From assembly GCA_003164255.1 (NCBI GenBank), contig PLST01000185.1, positions 1,812 through 20,484 on the forward strand: DNA of 18,673 nucleotides. Direction: 5' to 3'. The DNA comes from Acidobacteriaceae bacterium (lineage in GTDB: Bacteria; Acidobacteriota; Terriglobia; Terriglobales; Acidobacteriaceae). Positions 1 through 8,317 of this stretch are shown piece by piece. The position numbers were made by a program, and so were the translations under genes. Within the stretch, counting starts at the first letter, position 1; each line of letters starts with the position of its first letter. The notes under the pieces are model-generated. The model had not been told where the DNA came from, ran no database searches, and saw only the letters and a list, made by a program, of their open reading frames with translations.

Positions 1-3000
1 CTCCCAAACGCCGGCGAGGGTGGCGGCGACAAACTCTCCGATGCTGTGACCGGCCATCAGGGCTGGCTCGACGCCGAGACTCTGCCAGAAACGCGCCAGC
101 GCGTATTCGATGACGAAGATCGATGGCTGGGTGAACAGCGTATTTTTGAGCGAGATCTGAGCGGCCTTTTCGTCTCCAGCGGGAGGGAAGAGCAATTCGC
201 GCAGGTCGTGGCCGAGGTGCGGCTTGAGCGTCTCGCAGCAGTCGTCGACGATGGCTCGGAAGAGAGGCTCGTCGCGATACAGGTTCAAGCCCATGTTCAC
301 GTACTGCGTGCCCTGGCCGCCAAAGAGAAAAACAACAGGAGGATTCCTGCGCTCGCATCGCCGCGCGCCGCAACGCAAGGGATTAGGCTGCGCGAGGAGC
401 TTTGCAGCCTCAGCGGGGTTGCCCGCAACCACAAATCGGCGATAGGCAAACTGCTTTCGCCCGGTTTGCAGTGTGCAGGCCGCATCGGCAAACGACTCTG
501 CGGGCGCGGTTGCCAAATACTCCCGCAGGGATTCGCTCGAGTCATTGAGTGCGGCCTCGCTCTTGGCGGAGAGCAGCAGCAGTTGGCGGGGGCGCGACGG
601 AGCGGCTGGCCCAGGCAGGGGCGCTTCTTCAAGAATGACATGCACATTCGTTCCACCGAACCCGAAGGAACTGACCGCGGCGCGGCGCACCTCCGGCCCT
701 CGCGGCAAGGGGATGAGCTTGTCGGCGATCATGAACGGGCTATTGGCAAGATCGATGCGCGGATTCGGCGTCTTGAAGTGGAGCGTGGGAGGAATAAGTT
801 CGTGGTGGAGCACGAGGGCCGCTTTGATGAGGCCCACGACTCCGGCTGCATTGGTTGGATGGCCGATATTTCCCTTGATCGAACCCACGTAGCAGAAATG
901 CTTCTTGTCTGTTTTGCGCTCAAACACCTTGCGCAGGGCGTCAAATTCAATCGGGTCGCCGACGGGTGTGCCTGTGCCGTGCGCTTCGATATAACGAATG
1001 GACTCGATGGGAACCTGCGCGTCCGCCTGGGCAATGGCGATGACTTCAGCCTGGCCTTCCATGCTGGGCGCGACAAATGAAGCGGGGCGCGAGCCGTTGT
1101 TGTTTTTGCCGCTGCCGCGAATCACCGAGTAGATGGTATCGCCGTCTTTGAGCGCATCGGTCAGCCGCTTGAGGACCACGATTCCCGAGCCATCGCAGAA
1201 CATGGTTCCTGTGGCGGCCGCATCGAAAGGACGGCAGTGTCCGTCTTTCGCGAAGACGCCCCCCTCCTGATGGAGAAAGCCGCTCTTTTGCGGAGTGTGG
1301 ATATCGATGCCGCCAGCGAGGGCCATGGAACACTCACCGCTGAGCAGCGACCGGCATGCCTCGTCCACCGCAAGGAGCGTAGTGGAGCAGCCGGCATGAA
1401 CGCTGACCGCCGGGCCGCGCAGATCAAGGAGATATGCGACGCGAAGAGAGATATAGTCCTTTTCGTTGCCGATCTCGACTGCGAGCTTGCCTGCGAGCGC
1501 CAGCAACTCAGGATGAGTAATCACGTTGGAGGTGTAATAGTGATTGTCGCCCGATCCGGCGAATACGCCGATACGTCCGTTGTATCGCTCCTGATCGTAT
1601 CCAGCGTTTTCAAGAGCCTCCTGCGCGAGTTCGAGAAAGACTCGCTGCTGCGGATCCATGATGCGAGCTTCAAGCGGGCCGATGCCAAAGAAGGATGCAT
1701 CGAACAAGTCGGCGCCTTCAATCAAACCACGCGCGCGAATGTAGTTTGGATCGGTGCGCAGGTCGTCTTCGATGCCTGGCCCCAACTCCTCAGGCTTGAA
1801 GAACGAGATGGATTCGACCGACTGGGAGAGATTGCGCCAGAGTTGGCCGGGGTTCGAGGCGCCCGGGAAGCGGCCGCTCATGCCAATAATGGCGATCGGC
1901 TCGCGTGTGCCCTCGTTCGTGCGTGGATGCTGCCTGCGCTGTTCAGCTTCAGTCAAGAAATCGGGCGCACCCTTGTTTCCTTCAAGCAACTCGGCAAGCT
2001 TTGCGATGGTGGGGTGCTGAAAGACCTCGACCGCCGGAATCTCGCGCCCGAAGCGGGCATGGAACTGGCGGACCATGCGCACGGCGGCCAGCGAATTGCC
2101 GCCCAGTTCGAAGAAGCTGTCGTCAATTCCAATCTCTTCGAGCTGCAGCAGTTCGCACCACAGGCTGGCCAACTGCTTTTCCACTTGAGTCCGGGGCGCG
2201 ATAAAGTCCTGCGCAAGCAACGGCCGTTTATTCTCCGGCGCGGGAAGCGCCTTCCGATCCACTTTTGAATTGGGCGTGAGCGGGAATCGCTCCAGAGGTA
2301 CAAATGCGGAAGGGATCATGTAGTCAGGGAGCGATGTCTTGAGCGACTCAATCAACGCCGAGGCATTGATGATCCTGCGTCCCGTGTAGTACGCAACCAT
2401 GCGCTTGTCACCGGGCCGATCCTCCCTCACCGTGACAACCGCCTGCGCGATTCCATCAATCGCAGCCAGTACGCATTCAATCTCGCCGAGCTCGATGCGA
2501 AAGCCGTGGAGCTTTACCTGGTGGTCCAGCCTTCCCAGGAACTCCAGACTCCCATCGGGCCGGTAGCGAACCTCGTCTCCGGTTCGATAGAGGCGGGCCG
2601 CGGGGTTTTCACTGTCTGCCGAGGGATTGACGACGAACCGCTCCGCGGTCAACTCCGGCCGATTGAGATATCCATTTGCGATCCCTGTTCCGCCAATCCA
2701 AAGCTCGCCGGGAGTGCCGGCGGCTACTGGTTTTTGATGTTCATCGAGAACGTAATAGCGCAAGTTAGGGATGGGCTCGCCCAGGGAGATACGGTCGGGC
2801 GAGAGAACACGGTCGACAGAACTCCACACCGTAGCTTCGGTGGGTCCGTACATGTTCCACAGCTCACGCGAGCGCGGAAGCAACTGGCGGGCGAGGTCCA
2901 GGGTGAGGGCTTCGCCCCCGCAAAGGATGCGCAAATCGCTTTTTCCTTCCCAGTTGTTTTCAAGCAGCATGCGCCAGGTGGCCGGCGTTGCCTGCATCAG

Positions 3001-3768
3001 CGTGACCGCGAATTGCTCAAGAAGGCGCTGAAGCTCACGGCCATCCCCCGCTTGTTCCGTGGTGGCCATGACGATTTGTGCGCCGGCTGTGAGCGGAACG
3101 AGGTACTCGAGCAGGGAAATGTCAAAGGACGTAGGCGTTACCGACAGCAGAATGTCCGACTCGCGCACGCCGGGCGTCTTGCGCATGGCCACCAGAAAGT
3201 TGACCAGGGCACTCTGAGCAATCATGACGCCTTTTGGCTTTCCCGTGGAGCCGGAGGTGTAGATCACGTAGGCGACCTGTTCGGGGCCCAGGCAGACATC
3301 CAGATTGTCCGCCGATGCCGCGGCGATGGACTCTCTTTCGCGATCGAGCAGAAGCACCCTCGCGGAGGTTGCGGGCAGGCTCTCCTGGCGGGATGAGTGG
3401 GCCACAAGCAGCGCAATCGCCGAGTCCTCGATCATGAACTCGAGGCGGTCCTTCGGATACTTGGGATCGAGCGGAAGGTAGATTGCTCCACACTTGAGAA
3501 TCGCGAGCAGGGCAACTACCGAATCGAAGGAGCGATCGAGATAGACGCCGACGATTCGGCCGGGGCCAGCCCCAAGGCTGCAAAGGAAATGAGCAAGGCG
3601 ATTGGATCGGGAGTTCAGTTCCCTGTAGGTAATCCGCTCCTGGCCCATTGTGAGTGCAACGGCATTCGGCGTGCGCTCCACCTGGTCTTCAATCAGCTGT
3701 TGCGCAGCACGGCTCAGCGGATTTTCAGGACGGTCACTCTGGAGTGGATCAGTGAGTTCTTTTCCCAT
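1..3768 (-). CDS. Hybrid NRPS-PKS, A-PCP-KS-AT(partial), N-terminal 1256 codons
   Basis: Large multidomain synthase that activates an amino acid and passes it to a polyketide extension module. The protein starts at ATG 3768 (GAGG five bases upstream; in-frame TAG further upstream, no other ATG) and stays open to the left edge, so the C-terminus is missing. There is no condensation domain, so this looks like a loading module. The adenylation domain has YTSGSTGKPKG (from residue 170), FDISLLEYL, MYGPTEATVW and the A10 lysine (about K502). Aligning by eye to GrsA gives the pocket code D-I-L-Q-C-G-M-V-W-K, close to the known glycine code DILQLGLIWK. The carrier motif LGGNSL holds phosphopantetheine Ser559. 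The ketosynthase starts near residue 622 with triad Cys794 (AGCSTTL), His930 (EAHGTG) and His970 (GNIGH). The acyltransferase begins near the end, with GHSIGE (Ser1242). It is divergent from the polysaccharide genes. Product unknown; glycine is a prediction. Confidence 0.95.
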   Translation of the reverse strand, partial: MGKELTDPLQSDRPENPLSRAAQQLIEDQVERTPNAVALTMGQERITYRELNSRSNRLAHFLCSLGAGPGRIVGVYLDRSFDSVVALLAILKCGAIYLPLDPKYPKDRLEFMIEDSAIALLVAHSSRQESLPATSARVLLLDRERESIAAASADNLDVCLGPEQVAYVIYTSGSTGKPKGVMIAQSALVNFLVAMRKTPGVRESDILLSVTPTSFDISLLEYLVPLTAGAQIVMATTEQAGDGRELQRLLEQFAVTLMQATPATWRMLLENNWEGKSDLRILCGGEALTLDLARQLLPRSRELWNMYGPTEATVWSSVDRVLSPDRISLGEPIPNLRYYVLDEHQKPVAAGTPGELWIGGTGIANGYLNRPELTAERFVVNPSADSENPAARLYRTGDEVRYRPDGSLEFLGRLDHQVKLHGFRIELGEIECVLAAIDGIAQAVVTVREDRPGDKRMVAYYTGRRIINASALIESLKTSLPDYMIPSAFVPLERFPLTPNSKVDRKALPAPENKRPLLAQDFIAPRTQVEKQLASLWCELLQLEEIGIDDSFFELGGNSLAAVRMVRQFHARFGREIPAVEVFQHPTIAKLAELLEGNKGAPDFLTEAEQRRQHPRTNEGTREPIAIIGMSGRFPGASNPGQLWRNLSQSVESISFFKPEELGPGIEDDLRTDPNYIRARGLIEGADLFDASFFGIGPLEARIMDPQQRVFLELAQEALENAGYDQERYNGRIGVFAGSGDNHYYTSNVITHPELLALAGKLAVEIGNEKDYISLRVAYLLDLRGPAVSVHAGCSTTLLAVDEACRSLLSGECSMALAGGIDIHTPQKSGFLHQEGGVFAKDGHCRPFDAAATGTMFCDGSGIVVLKRLTDALKDGDTIYSVIRGSGKNNNGSRPASFVAPSMEGQAEVIAIAQADAQVPIESIRYIEAHGTGTPVGDPIEFDALRKVFERKTDKKHFCYVGSIKGNIGHPTNAAGVVGLIKAALVLHHELIPPTLHFKTPNPRIDLANSPFMIADKLIPLPRGPEVRRAAVSSFGFGGTNVHVILEEAPLPGPAAPSRPRQLLLLSAKSEAALNDSSESLREYLATAPAESFADAACTLQTGRKQFAYRRFVVAGNPAEAAKLLAQPNPLRCGARRCERRNPPVVFLFGGQGTQYVNMGLNLYRDEPLFRAIVDDCCETLKPHLGHDLRELLFPPAGDEKAAQISLKNTLFTQPSIFVIEYALARFWQSLGVEPALMAGHSIGEFVAATLAGVWE

Positions 3769-4196
3769 CTTGGCCTCGACTGCATTTTGCGTGCCAGCGG
3801 CAGTCGCAGTGTTAAGTTTCGGCTAACCTCTGAGCCGTTGTCATTGCTGAGTGAAGATGCGCGGGCGGGTAACCCTTCGAAAAGTCTCGTTCAGACGACC
3901 GCCCCGGTGGCTCAGGCGGCTGGCCTGGTTACCCCGCAAGGTGGATTCGTCGCATAATCCGGGCGTCATTCCTTAAGACAAATCGTTTCCCGCAAAGATG
4001 AACCTTGTCTGAGCGCGCTCTGAATCTCAAGAGGTTACACCGCATTCAGGAGCAAGCCCGGCTTTGGATTACCTGCCGGATTGGAGCCCCATTCCCTCTT
4101 CAACTCAAGCACAACTGAAGGCTAGCGGTAATACCACTTTCGTTACCGACGCGCCATAAAAGTGGCCCAATTGTTGGATTGAAACACCTGGCCCGA
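3769..4196. other. Divergent intergenic region between the NRPS-PKS and the polysaccharide genes
   Basis: This 428-base stretch has no convincing gene and must carry promoters for both directions. I see recurring GGTTACC-like motifs: GGGTAACCC at 3867-3875, GGTTACCCC at 3927-3935 (the same core on the other strand), GGTTAC near 4032, and the inverted repeat at 4126-4148. A sigma-54-like string, TGGCCCAATTGTTGG (4163-4177), has the GG-N10 spacing, but its -12 element ends GG instead of GC. I found no clear sigma-70 -35/-10 pair and no intrinsic terminator. Confidence 0.6.
4126..4148. repeat. Inverted repeat CGGTAA-N11-TTACCG, possible operator
   Basis: CGGTAA (4126-4131) and TTACCG (4143-4148) are perfect 6-base inverted arms around an 11-base spacer, about 50 bases before the likely start of the sugar transferase. 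The left arm also sits in a small palindrome, GGTAATACC. There is no T-run, so it does not look like a terminator; an operator is possible but unproven. Confidence 0.35.
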
Positions 4197-5429
4197 ATGA
4201 AGAGGATGGATTTGTCTGTTAAGTCTTTTTGTTTTTCTGGCAGTCAGGTTTTGCTTGTCGAGAAAGGAAACGCCTTGGTTCCGCTCAATGTGAGGAGTTC
4301 TGAAGACCCGATCGGCTCGCCCTTCGACGCCCTGGCCGCGGCGGATCGCGACATCCAGAGCGAGGCTGTTTTCAGGCGCGTGATCGCTATCGAACGCAAG
4401 CGGACTGAGCGCTCAAAGCAACCCTTTCTCCTGATGCTGCTGGAGGCCGGCAATCAGCCGGGCTCAAAAGAAGAAGGCAAAGCTCTTGAGAACATGGGGG
4501 CATCGCTGGTTTCCTCCAGCAGAGACACCGATGTAGTCGGATGGTATCGAGACGGGATCACGGTGGGGGTTCTGTTCACCGGACTCGGAAGCAAAGACAA
4601 GGGATCAATCCTTGGCACAATTCTGACCAGAGTGAAATCGATGCTCAGCGACGACCAGGTTCCAGAGGATTTCAGCCAGGTCAGCATTTCATTCCACTTT
4701 TTTCCGGATGACTGGGACCACTCCAACTCCGGACGGCCCAGCAACCCCGCACTCTATCCCGACCTGGTTCCCGAGGGACACCAGAGGCGCTCATTGCTGG
4801 TGATCAAGCGCGCCATTGATGTTGTGGGGAGCGCGTTGGCACTTGCGATTTGTTGTCCGCTTTTTCTCGTCATTGCAGTTGCCATCAAAGTCTCATCCAA
4901 GGGCCCCGTGCTCTTCAGGCAGCAGCGGGTTGGACAGCACGGCGAGTGCTTTACGTTCTTGAAATTCCGATCGATGTACGTCAACAACGACCAGCACGTC
5001 CATCAGAAGTTTGTCACGGGGTTGATCACAAACCAGACAGGGCCGGGGCACTCAGACGAGAAAGGCAATGGAGTCTATAAGATGAAGAACGACTCCAGAG
5101 TCACGCGCGTGGGCAAGTTTCTGCGCAGGACCAGTCTGGACGAGCTGCCACAGCTCTTGAATGTGCTCGCGGGAGAAATGTCCCTTGTCGGGCCGCGTCC
5201 GGCGATCCCTTACGAGCTGGCTGCATATCAGACCTGGCACCGGCGCCGCGTGCTTGAAGCCAAGCCCGGAATCACGGGCGCGTGGCAGGTTGCTGGCAGA
5301 AGCCGCGTTCAATTTGACGACATGGTTCGCATGGACCTGCGTTATGCCATGGCCTGGACACCCTGGCTCGATCTGAAGATCCTGCTCCGTACGCCACTCG
5401 CAGTGATCAGAGGTTCAGGTGCTTACTAA
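4197..5429 (+). CDS. Polyprenyl-phosphate sugar-1-phosphate transferase with degenerate GGDEF-like N-terminus
   Basis: Likely initiating enzyme of the polysaccharide pathway: it moves a sugar-1-phosphate from a nucleotide sugar to undecaprenyl phosphate at the inner membrane. The C-terminal half (from about residue 197) is a bacterial sugar transferase domain (WcaJ/WbaP/PglC type). It has RRSLLVIKRAIDVVGS leading into one hydrophobic segment (about 206-226), then FRQQRVGQ, FLKFRSM, the acidic DELPQL motif (D315/E316), SLVGPRP and KPGITGAWQV. Residues about 60-175 resemble a GGDEF fold, but the signature loop reads WYRDGITVGVLF, so no cyclase activity is expected. There is only one clear membrane segment, so it lacks the four- or five-helix N-terminus of WcaJ/WbaP. 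The start is uncertain: ATG 4197 is chosen, but in-frame TTG 4179 and ATG 4206 also exist and none has a strong ribosome binding site. It heads the plus-strand gene run. Confidence 0.92.
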   Translation: MKRMDLSVKSFCFSGSQVLLVEKGNALVPLNVRSSEDPIGSPFDALAAADRDIQSEAVFRRVIAIERKRTERSKQPFLLMLLEAGNQPGSKEEGKALENMGASLVSSSRDTDVVGWYRDGITVGVLFTGLGSKDKGSILGTILTRVKSMLSDDQVPEDFSQVSISFHFFPDDWDHSNSGRPSNPALYPDLVPEGHQRRSLLVIKRAIDVVGSALALAICCPLFLVIAVAIKVSSKGPVLFRQQRVGQHGECFTFLKFRSMYVNNDQHVHQKFVTGLITNQTGPGHSDEKGNGVYKMKNDSRVTRVGKFLRRTSLDELPQLLNVLAGEMSLVGPRPAIPYELAAYQTWHRRRVLEAKPGITGAWQVAGRSRVQFDDMVRMDLRYAMAWTPWLDLKILLRTPLAVIRGSGAY

Positions 5430-5555
5430 AGCCTGCAACTCTCTCAAATCTTCGCCTATGGCCAGTTTCCCATTCGCTTCATGCGATGCCGGGTACGGCC
5501 TTTTCCCCACGCATCCCCAGAACACACAACAGGCACGCAGGACGGTGACACGGCC

Positions 5556-6554
5556 ATGAACTTTGGAGTCATAGGTTACGGATACTGGGGACCGAACATT
5601 GTGAGAAACCTCACATCGCTCGAGAACTCCAAGGTAATCACAATCGCAGACCTCAGCCGAGCCGCGCGCGGACGCGCACAAAAGGCGCATCCCGGAATCG
5701 GCGTCACCTCGGATCCGATGGATGTGATCCTCGCGACAGACATCGATGCGGTGGCCATTGTTTCACCCGTGTGGACCCATTACGAGTTGGCAAAAGCCGC
5801 ACTCCAAAACGGCAAGCATGTCTTTGTGGAGAAACCGTTCACCAGCACTGCAGCCCAAGGCGAAGATCTCATCAACCTTGCCCAGCAAAAGAATCTCAGG
5901 ATCATGGTGGATTACACCTTCCTGTTTACAGGCGCGGTGCGAAAGATCAGCCAGCTGCTGGAAGAGCAGGCCCTGGGCAAGCTCTACTACTACGATTCAA
6001 CCCGCGTGAACCTGGGCCTTTTTCAGCACGATGTGAATGTGCTATGGGATCTGGCGCCCCATGATCTTTCCATTATGGACTTCCTGCTGAAGGCCTCGCC
6101 CGAGGCGGTTGTCGCAACAGGCCAGAAACATCTGAATGGTCACGAAGATGTGGCCTTCATGACCCTCTACTTTCCCGATAAGGTGATTGCACACATCAAC
6201 GTCAACTGGCTTTCCCCGGTGAAGGTGCGCACCACGCTGATTGGCGGCGAGAAGAAAATGCTCGTGTGGAACGACCTCGAAGCCGACGAAAAGCTCAAGG
6301 TCTACGACCGCGGAGTGAACATCACGAGCCAGGAGGGTGTGTACGACCTGCTGGTGCATTATCGCTCCGGCGATATGTGGGCGCCGCAGGTGGAGCAGGG
6401 CGAAGCGTTGCGTCGCGAGCTCGGCTATTTTGTGGATTGCATTACAAGCGGACAGGAGCCCTTCAACGATGGCCACTCGGGATTGCGAGTTGTGAAGATT
6501 CTTGAAGCCGCGAACGAATCGATGGAGAAACGGGGGTCGTTGACGTACGTATGA
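5556..6554 (+). CDS. Gfo/Idh/MocA-family nucleotide-sugar dehydrogenase (WlbA/WbpB-like)
   Basis: Predicted NAD(P)-dependent oxidoreductase, cytoplasmic, 332 residues. The N-terminal Rossmann motif is FGVIGYGYWGPN (residues 3-14), followed by the family motif EKPFT (92-96) and WDLAPHD with the conserved His169/Asp170. The ATG at 5556 is preferred because the Rossmann strand starts two residues later; an in-frame ATG at 5481 would add 25 residues with no family character. Its stop overlaps the next gene by 4 bases (ATGA), implying translational coupling to the acetyltransferase-aminotransferase. That pairing is the logic of WlbA/WbpB (C3 oxidation of UDP-GlcNAc uronic acid), WbpE and WbpD, so 3-keto sugar formation is the best inference. 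The exact substrate cannot be read from sequence; the UDP-GlcNAc 6-dehydrogenase needed upstream is not in the window. Confidence 0.92.
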   Translation: MNFGVIGYGYWGPNIVRNLTSLENSKVITIADLSRAARGRAQKAHPGIGVTSDPMDVILATDIDAVAIVSPVWTHYELAKAALQNGKHVFVEKPFTSTAAQGEDLINLAQQKNLRIMVDYTFLFTGAVRKISQLLEEQALGKLYYYDSTRVNLGLFQHDVNVLWDLAPHDLSIMDFLLKASPEAVVATGQKHLNGHEDVAFMTLYFPDKVIAHINVNWLSPVKVRTTLIGGEKKMLVWNDLEADEKLKVYDRGVNITSQEGVYDLLVHYRSGDMWAPQVEQGEALRRELGYFVDCITSGQEPFNDGHSGLRVVKILEAANESMEKRGSLTYV

Positions 6555-8248
6555 ACTCATTCAACTGCATTTCAGATGACGTAAAACTGGGCAAGGATGT
6601 CAGGCTCTCGAAGTTCATCAATCTCTACGGGTGCGAGATCGGAAGCGAGACCAAAATCGGCGCGTTCGTCGAAATCCAAAAACACGCCAAGGTCGGCAGC
6701 CGCTGCAAAATCTCCAGCCACTCCTTCATCTGTGAGGGGGTTTCCATCGAAGATAACGTCTTCATTGGGCATGGAGTGATGTTTATCAACGACAGCTATC
6801 CGCGGGCGACAAGTGCCGACGGAAGCCTTCAAACCGAGGCCGACTGGAGGGTCGAGCGTACGGTGATCAGCAAAGGCGCATCGATTGGCTCGGGCGCCAC
6901 AATCCTCTCCAACATCACGGTCGGCGAGAACGCCATCGTTGGGGCCGGAAGCGTGGTGACCAAGGATGTTCCCGCCAACGCGGTCGTTGCAGGAAATCCA
7001 GCCAGGGTCCTGCGTTACCTCGATCCGGCCGGAAATGCTTCAGATACCGACGCGGTGCCTTTTCTCGATCTGGTGACGCCTCATGTCGAACTCGAGAATG
7101 AGCTCGTGGGAGTATTTCGCCAGGGGCTGCGTACCGCAGGGTTCGTCGGCGGAGCCGGCGTGGAAGATTTCGAGAAGGCATTCGCCAATTTCTGCGGTGC
7201 CAGTTATTGCGCGGCCGTGAGCAGCGGGACGGATGCGTTGCGTTTTGCTTTGATGGCTTCAGGCGTGCAACCCGGAGACGTGGTTGTCACCGTTCCCAAT
7301 ACGTTCATCGCCACTACAGAGGCAATCTCGCAGGCCGGGGCCATTCCTGAATTCGTGGATGTGGACGAACTCACGCTGAACATGTCTGTCGAAATGCTTC
7401 AGCAGTATCTTGAGAGGCACTGCACGCAGGATGCGACAGGCAAGCTCATCAGCCAACGCAGCGGCCGGCCTGTCACAGCAATTGTTCCTGTGCACCTTTA
7501 CGGCCAGATGGCCGATATGGATTCGATCATGAGACTTGCCAACAGGTACGGTCTCATCGTGATTGAGGATGCATGCCAGGCGCACGGCGCCGAGTATCTT
7601 TCGCGGGAACACAATCGTTGGATGAAGGCCGGATCAATGGGGCGCGCGGCCGCCTTCAGCTTCTATCCGGGGAAAAATCTCGGAGCTTGTGGCGAAGGCG
7701 GAGCCGTAACCAGCAATGACTCTGCGCTGGTGAGCACGATCAAGATGTTGCGCGATCACGGCCAGGTTAGAAAGTACTACCACGACCTGGAAGGTTATAA
7801 CGGACGGCTCGACACGATCCAGGCGGGACTTCTTCACGTCAAGCTTCCTCATCTGGTGGGCTGGAACGCTCGGCGTCGCGAGCTGGCATCGGATTACAAT
7901 CACCTGCTCGCATACAACGATGCAGTGGGCCTGCCCTATGAACCTTCATGGTCGCGCGCCGTTTATCACCTCTATGTGATTCGCACCAGCGACCGCGACG
8001 GCATGATGAATCATCTTAAGCAGGCGGGTATCGGCAGCGGAATTCACTATCCGATTCCGTTGCATTTGCAGAAGGCGTATGCCTCGCACAATTACAGCAA
8101 GGGGGACTTTCCCATTGCGGAGCGGGCTGCCGAGGAGATTCTGTCGCTGCCCATGTTCCCGCAGTTAACAGCAGCTCAGCAGTCCAGGGTAGCGGAGGCT
8201 GTACTGGCCTTCGCCGGTAAAGTTCTGCAAGGTGTGGGCAAGCAATAA
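6551..8248 (+). CDS. Bifunctional hexapeptide N-acetyltransferase / DegT-DnrJ-EryC1 aminotransferase fusion
   Basis: One 565-residue chain with two nucleotide-sugar enzymes. Residues 1 to about 156 form a left-handed beta-helix acetyltransferase (WbpD/QdtC/FdtC type): hexapeptide repeats, the diagnostic MFINDSYPRA (77-86), and the closing VVAGNPARVLR. Residues about 165-565 are a PLP-dependent sugar aminotransferase: FLDLVTP, SSGTDAL, VPNTFIATTEA, IEDACQAHGA (Asp340, Gln343) and SFYPGKNLGACGEGG, with Lys375 as the expected Schiff-base lysine. Both halves look complete and joined without a stop. The likely role is transamination of a 3-keto nucleotide sugar (WbpE-like) followed by N-acetylation of the new amine. 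Its start overlaps the dehydrogenase stop as ATGA, and the dehydrogenase should supply the keto substrate. In Pseudomonas the two functions are separate proteins. A dTDP-3-amino-6-deoxyhexose route is less likely, since no 3,4-ketoisomerase is visible. Confidence 0.93.
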   Translation: MNSFNCISDDVKLGKDVRLSKFINLYGCEIGSETKIGAFVEIQKHAKVGSRCKISSHSFICEGVSIEDNVFIGHGVMFINDSYPRATSADGSLQTEADWRVERTVISKGASIGSGATILSNITVGENAIVGAGSVVTKDVPANAVVAGNPARVLRYLDPAGNASDTDAVPFLDLVTPHVELENELVGVFRQGLRTAGFVGGAGVEDFEKAFANFCGASYCAAVSSGTDALRFALMASGVQPGDVVVTVPNTFIATTEAISQAGAIPEFVDVDELTLNMSVEMLQQYLERHCTQDATGKLISQRSGRPVTAIVPVHLYGQMADMDSIMRLANRYGLIVIEDACQAHGAEYLSREHNRWMKAGSMGRAAAFSFYPGKNLGACGEGGAVTSNDSALVSTIKMLRDHGQVRKYYHDLEGYNGRLDTIQAGLLHVKLPHLVGWNARRRELASDYNHLLAYNDAVGLPYEPSWSRAVYHLYVIRTSDRDGMMNHLKQAGIGSGIHYPIPLHLQKAYASHNYSKGDFPIAERAAEEILSLPMFPQLTAAQQSRVAEAVLAFAGKVLQGVGKQ

Positions 8249-8305
8249 GAAGCCTCAATGCACGGCAAGCACGTGCGGGCCAGGGCGAGAGAGTCAGATT
8301 CTTAG

Positions 8306-8312
8306 TAAGGAG
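8306..8312 (+). promoter_or_regulatory. Strong Shine-Dalgarno TAAGGAG fixing a GTG start
   Basis: TAAGGAG lies 5 bases before GTG 8318. It decides the start of the first GT2 gene, which has no ATG candidate near its first conserved strand. Confidence 0.75.
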
Positions 8313-8317
8313 ACCCA

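Noticed and set aside
46..2268. Two long plus-strand open frames (46-1080 and 1237-2268)
   Set aside because: They lie antisense to the NRPS-PKS, whose minus-strand translation shows unbroken A-PCP-KS-AT motifs. The plus-strand translations resemble no family; they are by-products of GC-rich codon bias.
3397..3957. Plus-strand open frame across the NRPS-PKS start into the intergenic region
   Set aside because: Mostly antisense to the adenylation domain; no recognisable protein features and no ribosome binding site supporting it.
4163..4177. Sigma-54-like promoter TGGCCCAATTGTTGG
   Set aside because: The near-invariant GC of the -12 element is GG here, and the site would put transcription start only about 10 bases from the start codon. 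Kept only as a remark.
6551..8248. dTDP-3-amino-6-deoxyhexose (Fdt/Qdt) pathway as the role of the fusion enzyme
   Set aside because: That route needs a 3,4-ketoisomerase (FdtA/QdtA); none is visible, while a WlbA-like dehydrogenase is directly coupled. The UDP-uronic acid route fits better.
8266..8276. Possible hairpin/terminator around GCACGTGC after the aminotransferase
   Set aside because: Only a 5-base stem is possible (GCACG/CGTGC) and there is no T-run; the next gene follows directly in the same direction.
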